Shown in pieces: positions 1 to 6,043 of a DNA stretch of 8,026 bases (the stretch's first letter is position 1; every line of letters starts with the position of its first letter). Both the position numbers and the translations under genes were made by a program. Location of the stretch: NCBI GenBank assembly GCA_003448685.1, contig DLXW01000308.1:13682-21707 (forward strand). Direction: 5' to 3'. A model generated the notes under the pieces. The model was not told where the DNA came from. It was given only the letters and a program-made list of their open reading frames with translations, and searched no databases. This DNA is from Cyanothece sp. UBA12306 (GTDB lineage Bacteria; Cyanobacteriota; Cyanobacteriia; Cyanobacteriales; Microcystaceae).

Positions 1-585
1 CTGGGAGCAACTACGAAAGTTCTCTGTAAAAATAATCATAAACGCTGGATTTGTTTAGAACCAGATAGCCAATTAGCTGAGATTATTAGGAATTCGATTA
101 AACGAGGAGAGTTGCCTCAATATTGTTTAGTGAAAAATGGAACTTTAATTAATTTAGAGGAGTCATCAAGATTTGATTCTCTGGTTTATATAGATGTTTT
201 GGAACATATTAAAGACGATCAATACGAAGTTCAATTAGCAACAAATTATTTAAAAAAAGGGGGTAATTTAATTATTCTTTGTCCTGCCCATCAGTGGCTA
301 TTTACGTCTTTTGATACAGCACTTGGTCATTATCGCCGCTATAATAAGCAAACATTATCATCAGTTATTACAGAGAATTTAAAGTGTCAAAGACTAATTT
401 ATTTAGATTCTATGGGAACTTTGGCATCTCTAGGAAATCGCCTACTTTTGAGAAGTTCTAGACCAACTTTAAAACAAATTAAATTTTGGGATAGATTCAT
501 GGTTCCTTTGTCAACTAAAATAGATTTATTAATTAGGTATTCTTTTGGTAAATCTATTTTAGGTATTTGGCAAAAAAATTCTTAG
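1..585 (+). CDS. Class I SAM-dependent methyltransferase, 5'-truncated by window edge
   Basis: The reading frame is open from the first base, so the true start lies outside the window; 194 codons are visible. It begins with LGATTKVL, which fits the tail of motif I (the Gly-rich SAM loop after beta1). CLEPD (visible residues 18-22) follows, with the Glu that usually binds the SAM ribose. YIDVLEHIKDD (about 63-73) is the typical motif at the end of beta4. GGNLIILCPAH and then LFTSFDTALGHYRRY match the beta5 and post-beta5 region of cyanobacterial methyltransferases often encoded next to DPM1-like glycosyltransferases. The enzyme should transfer a methyl group from SAM, but the acceptor cannot be read from sequence. 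No membrane segment is seen, so it is probably cytoplasmic. The next gene starts 18 nt after the stop, suggesting an operon and a role in sugar or lipid-linked glycan modification (inference). An internal TTG at 112 could be mistaken for a start, but it would cut away the SAM-binding motifs. Confidence 0.85.
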   Translation: MGATTKVLCKNNHKRWICLEPDSQLAEIIRNSIKRGELPQYCLVKNGTLINLEESSRFDSLVYIDVLEHIKDDQYEVQLATNYLKKGGNLIILCPAHQWLFTSFDTALGHYRRYNKQTLSSVITENLKCQRLIYLDSMGTLASLGNRLLLRSSRPTLKQIKFWDRFMVPLSTKIDLLIRYSFGKSILGIWQKNS

Positions 586-590
586 CATTT

Positions 591-596
591 AAAGAG
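591..596 (+). promoter_or_regulatory. Likely ribosome binding site for the 710-residue membrane protein
   Basis: AAAGAG lies 7 nt before the ATG at 604, inside the 18-nt gap after the methyltransferase stop. It is purine-rich and well placed but not a perfect Shine-Dalgarno sequence. It supports the ATG at 604 as the start and translation as the next cistron of the same transcript. Confidence 0.45.
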
Positions 597-603
597 ATTA
601 ATT

Positions 604-2736
604 ATGAAATTGAAACAAATCTTAGACCATTTTAAAACATTTATAACCTCTAATAAAACTGCTTTATTGATCTTGACTCTTTATGGCGTTATTGCCATTA
701 GTTTAATGGGACCTATGGCCTCATCAGACATTATTTTTCCTGTTTCTGATTCCCCATCTCACATTGGTTATGTACAGCAGGCCCGTTTTGCTTTAGAAGA
801 AGGTCAATTCCCGTTGAGAGTAGCACCAGTTGAAAATAATGGTTGGCGTTATCCAGGATTTCAATTTTATAGTCAATTTCCTTATCTGTTAGGTGCATTA
901 TTTTCTAAAATATTTGGTATTTCTAATCCATATAATGCTTATAAATTGGTAATTTGGACATCTTTTTTAGTAGGAGCTTTTTATATATATCGTCTTAGTC
1001 TATGGTTGATTAAATCAGAAATAGGAGCAATTTTGGCAGGAGTTGCTTATATGTCAGCTCCCTATTTATTGAATAATATTCATGCCAGGGGAGCATTTAC
1101 GGAAGCGATCGCCCAAGGAATTTTACCCATTGTTCTTTATTATACTATTCAATGTTATAACACAGGAAAAAGGCGTTATCTTCTCCTTAGTGCTTTTAGT
1201 TGGTTTCTTTTAGGAACAACCCATATTATTACCTTTGTTTATACAACCTTAGCGATTGGATTATTCGCCCTAATTGTCATTTTACAAACTCGCAAAACAG
1301 AGTTTCAAGTATCCCAATTAATTCCCCCAGCGCTTGCCTATGGATTAGGCTGGTTATTAGCCTCCTATTTTCTGGCTCCCGTAGTTTTGATGTCTGGTAA
1401 CTTAGCCGTTGGCAGACAAGTCAGTAGTTCTAACCCATTTGGAACTACTTGGTATACACTCCTAGCTACCCTAATTTCTCCTACCTCTTTACCTCCTGCT
1501 CCTTCAGAAACAGGTTTTGCTCCTACCTATGGATTACATCCGGCTGTAGGTTGGATTTTGTTAGCAGCCTGGATTGTGGTTATGTATTATCATTACAATT
1601 CCCGTCCCATACCCTCACGACTCCAATTAAATCATCCTTATATGATTGCGTTATTATGGGTATTTTTGATCGCTTTCTTTGCTACTTGGAGTCCCATTGA
1701 TTTTTGGAAACTACTACCTCGCCAATTGTGGGTGACTCAATTTACTTTTCGCATTCTTACCCATGTTATGTGGACAGGAGCGCTTTTAACCGGTTACGCA
1801 GCGGTGTTAATGTTTCGCAAAAGATTAGAACTACGTCATTTAGCAATAGGTATTGTAATAATTGTTATTGTTAGTCGTCCTTGGCTCCCCGTGCCTATAA
1901 GCACTGTAAAAGTTGAAGATTTAATCAAAGAACCCTTATTTCGCTATTCTGGAGCGCTCGACTATCTTTATCGTGTCCCCACTAACACATTATATGGCAA
2001 AGCTGAATTACCTTTACTGACCCCTGACTGGACTCCTGGTTTTGACCCTTGGAATGTGTTTATGAATCGCCGCTTAATTTTAGATCAAGAAGTCCCCTAT
2101 CCTAGATGGGAAAATGAGGAAAAGCCTGTTTTATATCTTCAAGGGGAAGTTCCTCTAGAAAATATTGCTGGTACAGCGTCTTTAAGCGTTCAAGTTGATG
2201 GTAATACAATTGATACTATTTCTTTGTCTTCTCGGGAATTAAATTGGCAAGTTCCTTTTGATCAAGTTACAGTGGAGGGTGAGAATTTTGGACTTAAGTT
2301 TTTAGTTGATGGTTCTACCCATGATGGTCAACCTTTTAATCTTAGAGTTAATCGACTTTCTTTTGAAGGAATGTCTCCCCAACATACTTTGATTCCCGTT
2401 ACCGAAACAGAAGAAAATTGCTCCCAGAAAGGAGTTAAGAAAATTTGTGAAATTACAGTTAACCAAGATGCTCAGGTTGTACAATTGCCTGTTTTATATT
2501 ATGCTCAAATGCTAAAAATTTGGGTTAATGATCGGCGAGTAAATAACTATTTTCCTGTGCATTATCGAGATTATAATTTAGTGGGTTTAAAACTAGAACC
2601 AGGAACTTATCAAATCAAAGTAACTTTTCATGGTTTAGCTTGGGCTAATTGGATTAGTGGATTAGCTTGGTTAGGTTTTATTGGCATAATTATAATTCCA
2701 TTAGCTAAACAGAAACTCGATACCAATGCTCAATAG
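604..2736 (+). CDS. Polytopic membrane protein, GT-C-like (PTPS-related membrane family)
   Basis: A 710-residue integral membrane protein. The first helix is near residues 20-38. The following loop carries VSDSPSHIGYVQQARFALEE (about 47-66), with Asp49 and His53 in the position of the acidic loop motif expected after TM1 in GT-C glycosyltransferases. Next come WRYPGFQFYSQFPYLLGALF (81-100) and NNIHARGAFTEAIAQGILPIVLYY (157-180), which resemble the PTPS-related membrane domain family. Many further hydrophobic stretches run to about residue 425. A long soluble, probably extracytoplasmic, beta-rich section then follows up to a final helix near 680-702. Such proteins are thought to move sugars from a polyprenyl-phosphate donor outside the membrane, but the substrate is unknown. 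The upstream methyltransferase is 18 nt away and fits a cell-surface glycan or glycolipid pathway. The ATG start is supported by AAAGAG at 591. Family assignment is from recalled motifs; the enzymatic role is inference. Confidence 0.75.
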   Translation: MKLKQILDHFKTFITSNKTALLILTLYGVIAISLMGPMASSDIIFPVSDSPSHIGYVQQARFALEEGQFPLRVAPVENNGWRYPGFQFYSQFPYLLGALFSKIFGISNPYNAYKLVIWTSFLVGAFYIYRLSLWLIKSEIGAILAGVAYMSAPYLLNNIHARGAFTEAIAQGILPIVLYYTIQCYNTGKRRYLLLSAFSWFLLGTTHIITFVYTTLAIGLFALIVILQTRKTEFQVSQLIPPALAYGLGWLLASYFLAPVVLMSGNLAVGRQVSSSNPFGTTWYTLLATLISPTSLPPAPSETGFAPTYGLHPAVGWILLAAWIVVMYYHYNSRPIPSRLQLNHPYMIALLWVFLIAFFATWSPIDFWKLLPRQLWVTQFTFRILTHVMWTGALLTGYAAVLMFRKRLELRHLAIGIVIIVIVSRPWLPVPISTVKVEDLIKEPLFRYSGALDYLYRVPTNTLYGKAELPLLTPDWTPGFDPWNVFMNRRLILDQEVPYPRWENEEKPVLYLQGEVPLENIAGTASLSVQVDGNTIDTISLSSRELNWQVPFDQVTVEGENFGLKFLVDGSTHDGQPFNLRVNRLSFEGMSPQHTLIPVTETEENCSQKGVKKICEITVNQDAQVVQLPVLYYAQMLKIWVNDRRVNNYFPVHYRDYNLVGLKLEPGTYQIKVTFHGLAWANWISGLAWLGFIGIIIIPLAKQKLDTNAQ
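1105..1112. repeat. HIP1 octamer (GCGATCGC)
   Basis: A copy of the highly iterated palindrome typical of many cyanobacterial genomes, here inside the membrane-protein gene. Other perfect copies in the window are at 3849-3856, 5844-5851 and 5870-5877. They are the strongest base-level clue to the host phylum. Confidence 0.85.
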
Positions 2737-2783
2737 TTTAACGCTACCATATCATTGTATCGTCGCTACAAAAAGCAGTTACA

Positions 2784-5006
2784 TTGATTAACTTTTTAAA
2801 ATCCCTTTGGTTGAGTCCTACTAACAAACCTTCACCCCAACGATATGGAACCTTTGAAGGTGTCTTTAAACCCACATTGCTGACCATTTTAGGGGCAATT
2901 ATGTATCTACGCCTTGGATGGGTAGTGGGCAATGCAGGATTATTAGGAGGTTTGTTGGTAGTCCTTAGCGCCGTGAGTATTACCCTCGCTACAGGCCTTT
3001 CTATATCCTCTATTGCCACTAATAACCGATTGGGAGATGGAGGACCCTATGCCATGATTTCTAAGTCCCTAGGATTGGAAATTGGGGGCAGTGTGGGAGT
3101 TCCTCTGTTTGTTTCCCAAGCTTTAGCCGTAGCTATGTACATTTTTGGTTTCCGCGAGGGTTGGTTACACCTTTTCCCAGAACATAGTCCCTTAATCGTT
3201 GATTTAACAGTATTTGTCCTAGTTTTTGCCATTACTTATATTAGTGCCGGGTTAGCTTTTCGGGTACAATACCTGGTTTTAGCTTTAATTATTTTATCTT
3301 TAGTCTCAATTTTTAGCAGTTCTATTAGTTGGAATATTAGTCAACCGGTAACCCTTTGGGGGAGTTTTTCTGGCTCAATAGATAATAATTTTACAGGTAT
3401 TACTTTTTGGGGTGTTTTTGCGGTTTTTTTTCCGGCAACTACGGGCATTATGTCGGGGGTAAATATGTCAGGGGAGTTGAAAAATAGTCGCCAAAATATT
3501 CCTTTGGGAACTTTATCAGCTATTTTTGTTAGTTCTATTATTTATCTAATTTTGTGTTATTGGTTATCCCATGCTGCCTCACCAGAGGAATTAGTTAATA
3601 ACTATACTATTATGGTTGATAAAGCTCGTTGGAGTTCGGTGGTTTTAGTTGGTTTATTGGCAGCAACTTTCTCAGCAGCTTTGTCTTCGTTGGTCGGCTC
3701 TCCCCGCATTTTAACAGCTTTGGCTAAAGATGGAGTAATTCCCTGTAGTAATTGGTTGGCAAAAGTTGCCCGTAATGGTGAACCTCGACGCGCTTTAGGG
3801 ATTAGTGGGGTCATCGTTCTCGTGGCTTTATTATTAAGAAATCTTAATGCGATCGCTCCTTTAATCACCCTATTCTTTTTATTAACTTATGCCACAATTA
3901 ATTTAGTAGTTTTGATTGAATCTAGTTTAGGCTTAATGAATTTCCGTCCTACCTTAAAACTCAATTGGATAATTCCTTTTTATGGTTTGGTAGGTTGTAT
4001 TGTAGCAATGTTAGTCATTAAACCTATCCTTAGTTTATTGGCTATTGGTATTGTTTTAGCTATTTATTTAAGATTGGTAAATTTACCAAAAGAACGAAGA
4101 CCTGCTGATGTTCGTAGTGGAATTTTTGCGGCGATTGCTCAATGGGCTGCCACCCAAGTTATGCAGTTAGATTTAACTAATGCTAGAGCCTGGAAACCTA
4201 CTTTATTAGTGCCAGTAGAAGACAGTTCTGAATTACTTGGTGAATTTCGTATTTTACTAGATTTAGCACAACCAGAAGGCTCGGTACAATTATTAGGTTT
4301 GACTTGTAAAAATGGATTAGAAATTCTTGATCAACAACTTAGAGAATTATCTAATTCTTTTCGGTATCATAAAATTTTTACTACTATTTCTGTTATGAAA
4401 GTTTCCTCTAAATCTGAGGGGATTATTGCGGCAGTTCAGGCGTTACAAAATGCCTTTTTTCGCCCTAATATTTTATTTTTTCAGTTTCCTCAAAAATCCG
4501 ACGATTGGCAGGAAATAATCAACGTATTTGAGGAAATCCGACGTTTACGAGTAGGGGTGATTTTATTGGGTCTGCATCCGAGTGCAGGGTTAGGACGGAT
4601 GGAAGTTATTAATCTTTGGATTCGTCCTCAATTAGAGAATATCCCAATTTTTGAACGACTAAAAAAAAGCAGTATGGATCTAGCTATTTTACTGTCTTTA
4701 CGCCTAGTTAGGGTTTGGAAAGCTCAATTTAATCTTATTTCTACAGTTACAAGAGAAGAAGATAAAATAGCTGCGGATAATTATTTACAATCCTTGAAGG
4801 ATTTGTGTCGCATTCCCCCTAGTGCAAAAACATTAGTAATAATCGGTGATTTTGCTGATTGTGTTACCCAAGCACCCCAAGGGGATATTAACTTTATTGG
4901 TTTACAAACTAATCCTAATTTTGAATTTGTACAACAAATGATCGATATTACTGGTTCATCTTGTTTATTTATTAGTGATTCTGGTAATGAAAGTGCTTTA
5001 GCTTAA
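2784..5006 (+). CDS. SLC12-like transporter (APC superfamily, cation-chloride cotransporter type)
   Basis: A 740-residue permease with about 12 hydrophobic helices in residues 28-430 and a soluble C-terminal half. SLC12 hallmarks are visible in order: FKPTLLTILGAIMYLRLGWVVG (28-49, the broken TM1), GGPYAMISKSLGLEIGGSVG (86-105), FFPATTGIMSGVNMSGELKN (215-234), and ALSSLVGSPRILTALAKDGV (299-318). The C-terminal section after AWKPTLLVPVED (469-480) matches the cytosolic domain found in cyanobacterial and eukaryotic members. Family members move Na+, K+ and Cl-, or amino acids, across the plasma membrane; the substrate of this bacterial type is not settled. The first in-frame candidate start is TTG at 2784. 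The frame upstream is open only back to TAA at 2739-2741 and holds no ATG or GTG, so a TTG (or a rarer ATT at 2754) start is needed. No clear ribosome binding site is seen. It lies 47 nt after the membrane-protein gene on the same strand, so co-transcription is possible. Confidence 0.88.
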   Translation: MINFLKSLWLSPTNKPSPQRYGTFEGVFKPTLLTILGAIMYLRLGWVVGNAGLLGGLLVVLSAVSITLATGLSISSIATNNRLGDGGPYAMISKSLGLEIGGSVGVPLFVSQALAVAMYIFGFREGWLHLFPEHSPLIVDLTVFVLVFAITYISAGLAFRVQYLVLALIILSLVSIFSSSISWNISQPVTLWGSFSGSIDNNFTGITFWGVFAVFFPATTGIMSGVNMSGELKNSRQNIPLGTLSAIFVSSIIYLILCYWLSHAASPEELVNNYTIMVDKARWSSVVLVGLLAATFSAALSSLVGSPRILTALAKDGVIPCSNWLAKVARNGEPRRALGISGVIVLVALLLRNLNAIAPLITLFFLLTYATINLVVLIESSLGLMNFRPTLKLNWIIPFYGLVGCIVAMLVIKPILSLLAIGIVLAIYLRLVNLPKERRPADVRSGIFAAIAQWAATQVMQLDLTNARAWKPTLLVPVEDSSELLGEFRILLDLAQPEGSVQLLGLTCKNGLEILDQQLRELSNSFRYHKIFTTISVMKVSSKSEGIIAAVQALQNAFFRPNILFFQFPQKSDDWQEIINVFEEIRRLRVGVILLGLHPSAGLGRMEVINLWIRPQLENIPIFERLKKSSMDLAILLSLRLVRVWKAQFNLISTVTREEDKIAADNYLQSLKDLCRIPPSAKTLVIIGDFADCVTQAPQGDINFIGLQTNPNFEFVQQMIDITGSSCLFISDSGNESALA

Positions 5007-5020
5007 ATCAGTTATCAGTT
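5007..5020. repeat. Two direct copies of ATCAGTT after the transporter
   Basis: ATCAGTT occurs at 5007-5013 and again at 5014-5020, immediately after the transporter stop codon. Short runs of this heptamer are a common style of intergenic repeat in cyanobacteria. No stem plus T-run terminator is recognisable here. Confidence 0.5.
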
Positions 5021-5053
5021 AAAATACTTTTCAGCTTACTGTTAAATTATTAA

Positions 5054-5059
5054 TATAAT
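5054..5059 (+). promoter_or_regulatory. Possible -10 element (TATAAT) before the oxidase-like remnant
   Basis: A perfect TATAAT lies 34 nt before the ATG at 5094. There is no convincing -35 hexamer 16-18 nt upstream, and the local sequence is very AT-rich, so a chance match is likely. If real, it may be the leftover promoter of the gene whose first codons remain at 5094. Confidence 0.25.
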
Positions 5060-5093
5060 AATAAATCTAAGCCAATTTTATGGTTAATAGATC

Positions 5094-5132
5094 ATGAATC
5101 AACCCATCAATCTCTTTGAATATGAAGAATGA
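5094..5132 (+). pseudogene. 12-codon remnant resembling the start of an alpha-hydroxy-acid oxidase gene
   Basis: The ATG opens MNQPINLFEYEE and then TGA. INLFEYE is, as I recall, the conserved N-terminal stretch of cyanobacterial FMN-dependent lactate/glycolate oxidase-like proteins (about 365 residues), which continue with a helix rich in Leu, Ala and Gln. Here the coding match ends exactly where a GAATGAA heptamer array begins at 5127, and the stop codon is formed by its first unit. Nothing recognisable of the rest of the enzyme follows. This fits a gene deleted down to its first 11 codons. A chance short match cannot be excluded because only 11 residues are involved. Confidence 0.4.
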
Positions 5133-5160
5133 AGAATGAAGAATGAAGAATTTAGAATGG
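5127..5160 (+). repeat. Heptamer array: GAATGAA x3, GAATTTA, partial GAATGGC
   Basis: In strict 7-nt register, units start at 5127, 5134, 5141 (GAATGAA), 5148 (GAATTTA) and 5155 (GAATGG followed by non-repeat). The same unit types recur at 5255-5296 and 7364-7482, and in the opposite orientation at 7977-8026, so this is a dispersed repeat family of the genome. The array begins within the remnant ORF at 5094-5132. Confidence 0.85.
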
Positions 5161-5195
5161 CGAAAACTTGCCTGGTATTGGGGGTAATCTGACGC

Positions 5196-5201
5196 TATAA
5201 T
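5196..5201 (+). promoter_or_regulatory. Possible -10 element (TATAAT) for the TPR-CHAT gene
   Basis: TATAAT lies 134 nt before the ATG at 5336. The nearest -35-like sequences are TTGCCT at 5168 (22-nt spacer) and TTGGGG at 5178 (12-nt spacer), neither at good spacing. A transcript from here would carry the palindrome at 5225-5250 and the heptamer array in its leader. Weak evidence. Confidence 0.25.
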
Positions 5202-5224
5202 TGGTTTAGTATTAGCCCAAACTG

Positions 5225-5250
5225 TAGGGGTTTAATACCATTAAACCCTA
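5225..5250. repeat. Palindrome between the two spacer heptamer arrays
   Basis: GGGTTTAAT (5228-5236) pairs perfectly with ATTAAACCC (5240-5248) around a 3-nt ACC loop. TA at 5225-5226 and TA at 5249-5250 extend the stem across one bulged G. No T-run follows, so it is not a canonical intrinsic terminator. It resembles the GTAGGGG-type intergenic palindromes of cyanobacteria (from memory). It could fold in the leader RNA of the TPR-CHAT gene. Confidence 0.65.
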
Positions 5251-5254
5251 TCAA

Positions 5255-5296
5255 GAATGCAGAATTTAGAATTTAGAATTTAGAATTTAGAATAGG
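5255..5296 (+). repeat. Heptamer array: GAATGCA, GAATTTA x4, GAATAGG
   Basis: Six units in exact 7-nt register, starting at 5255, 5262, 5269, 5276, 5283 and 5290. The four central units are identical and the outer two diverge, as expected for an array that grows and shrinks by slippage in the middle. It ends 39 nt before the TPR-CHAT start codon. With the array at 5127-5160 it brackets about 94 nt of unique sequence containing the palindrome. Confidence 0.85.
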
Positions 5297-5335
5297 GTGG
5301 AAATATTCCCTCACACCTAACAAACCACAAATATC

Positions 5336-6043
5336 ATGTCTTCTGAACCCGAAAGCAACCCACCCCAGAATGATGACCCTAATCTTAGTCCTGAAGCAAT
5401 GGAACAAGCCATACAACAAATATTAATGGCTTTTCAAGAGTTTGTACAAGCTGAGAACTGGACAACTTCTCAGGAAATAGTCGCCAGTCATCCTGAATTA
5501 TTGACCGATGCAGCAGTAGCAATAATACAACAGCTTATTGAACAACAAGATAATCAAGATTTCATTCGCATTGTAACTGAACATTATCAGTTGCTTTCCC
5601 GTTGTCGAGAAGTGGGAATAGAACAAGCTTTTGCTGAGAAGACAGGCAGAAATAGGGGGGGAATGTCTAATGAATTGGGGGCTATTCTACAACAAATCAC
5701 CCAACTTAATACTATTCCAGAAATGCCCCAAAAGGTCGCCTTATGCCAACAAGCATTAGGGTTAGTTCAACGGTCAGAAAATGCTGAACTTTGGGCTGCT
5801 TTACAGGTTGAATTAGGCAATAGTTTAGCTCAAAATCCCTTGGGCGATCGCGCAGACAATCTCGAACAGGCGATCGCTGCCTATTCTGCTGCTTTAGAGG
5901 TCAGAACCCGTGAAGCTATGCCGGTGCAATGGGCTTCTACCCAGAATAACCTAGCGGCTGCCTACAGTGACCGCATACGGGGGGACAGGGCTGACAATTG
6001 GGCAACCTCTATAGCCAACAACAGCGATGGCCAGAAGCCATAA
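5336..6043 (+). CDS. TPR-CHAT N-terminal fragment (helical domain plus first TPR unit)
   Basis: A 235-codon frame starting with ATG and no evident Shine-Dalgarno sequence. Residues 20-100 form an all-helical region (AIQQILMAFQEFV, then SHPELLTDAAVAII, then LLSRCREVGIEQAF) that I recognise as the usual N-terminal part of cyanobacterial TPR-CHAT proteins. A TPR-like unit follows, with ELWAALQVELGNSLAQ (151-166) and GDRADNLEQAIAAYSAALEVRTREA (170-194). A second unit starts at WASTQNNLAAAY (199-210) and reaches GDRADN (216-221), 46 residues after the first copy. After that the frame reads nonsense (WATSIANNSDGQKP) to TAA, marking the frame break. TPRs normally bind partner proteins or peptides and control the CHAT domain. 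Both HIP1 sites at 5844 and 5870 fall in the first repeat unit. No membrane segment or signal peptide is seen. Confidence 0.75.
   Translation: MSSEPESNPPQNDDPNLSPEAMEQAIQQILMAFQEFVQAENWTTSQEIVASHPELLTDAAVAIIQQLIEQQDNQDFIRIVTEHYQLLSRCREVGIEQAFAEKTGRNRGGMSNELGAILQQITQLNTIPEMPQKVALCQQALGLVQRSENAELWAALQVELGNSLAQNPLGDRADNLEQAIAAYSAALEVRTREAMPVQWASTQNNLAAAYSDRIRGDRADNWATSIANNSDGQKP

Noticed and set aside
112..585. Methyltransferase starting at TTG 112
   Set aside because: The frame is open back to base 1 and the upstream part carries SAM-binding motifs, so this is an internal codon of a truncated gene.
2744..3868. Minus-strand open frames at 2744-3019, 3047-3232 and 3602-3868
   Set aside because: They lie opposite the well-supported SLC12-like gene and show no recognisable domains; the same holds for minus-strand frames at 2302, 6297, 6858 and 7556.
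5007..5060. Intrinsic terminator after the transporter gene
   Set aside because: No GC-rich stem followed by a T-run was found; only ATCAGTT repeats and AT-rich sequence.
5979..5984. Programmed -1 frameshift at the six-G run in the TPR-CHAT gene
   Set aside because: A shift there would run into TGA at 5992-5994 in the new frame, and the sequence after the G run still matches the repeat (GDRADN) in the original frame.
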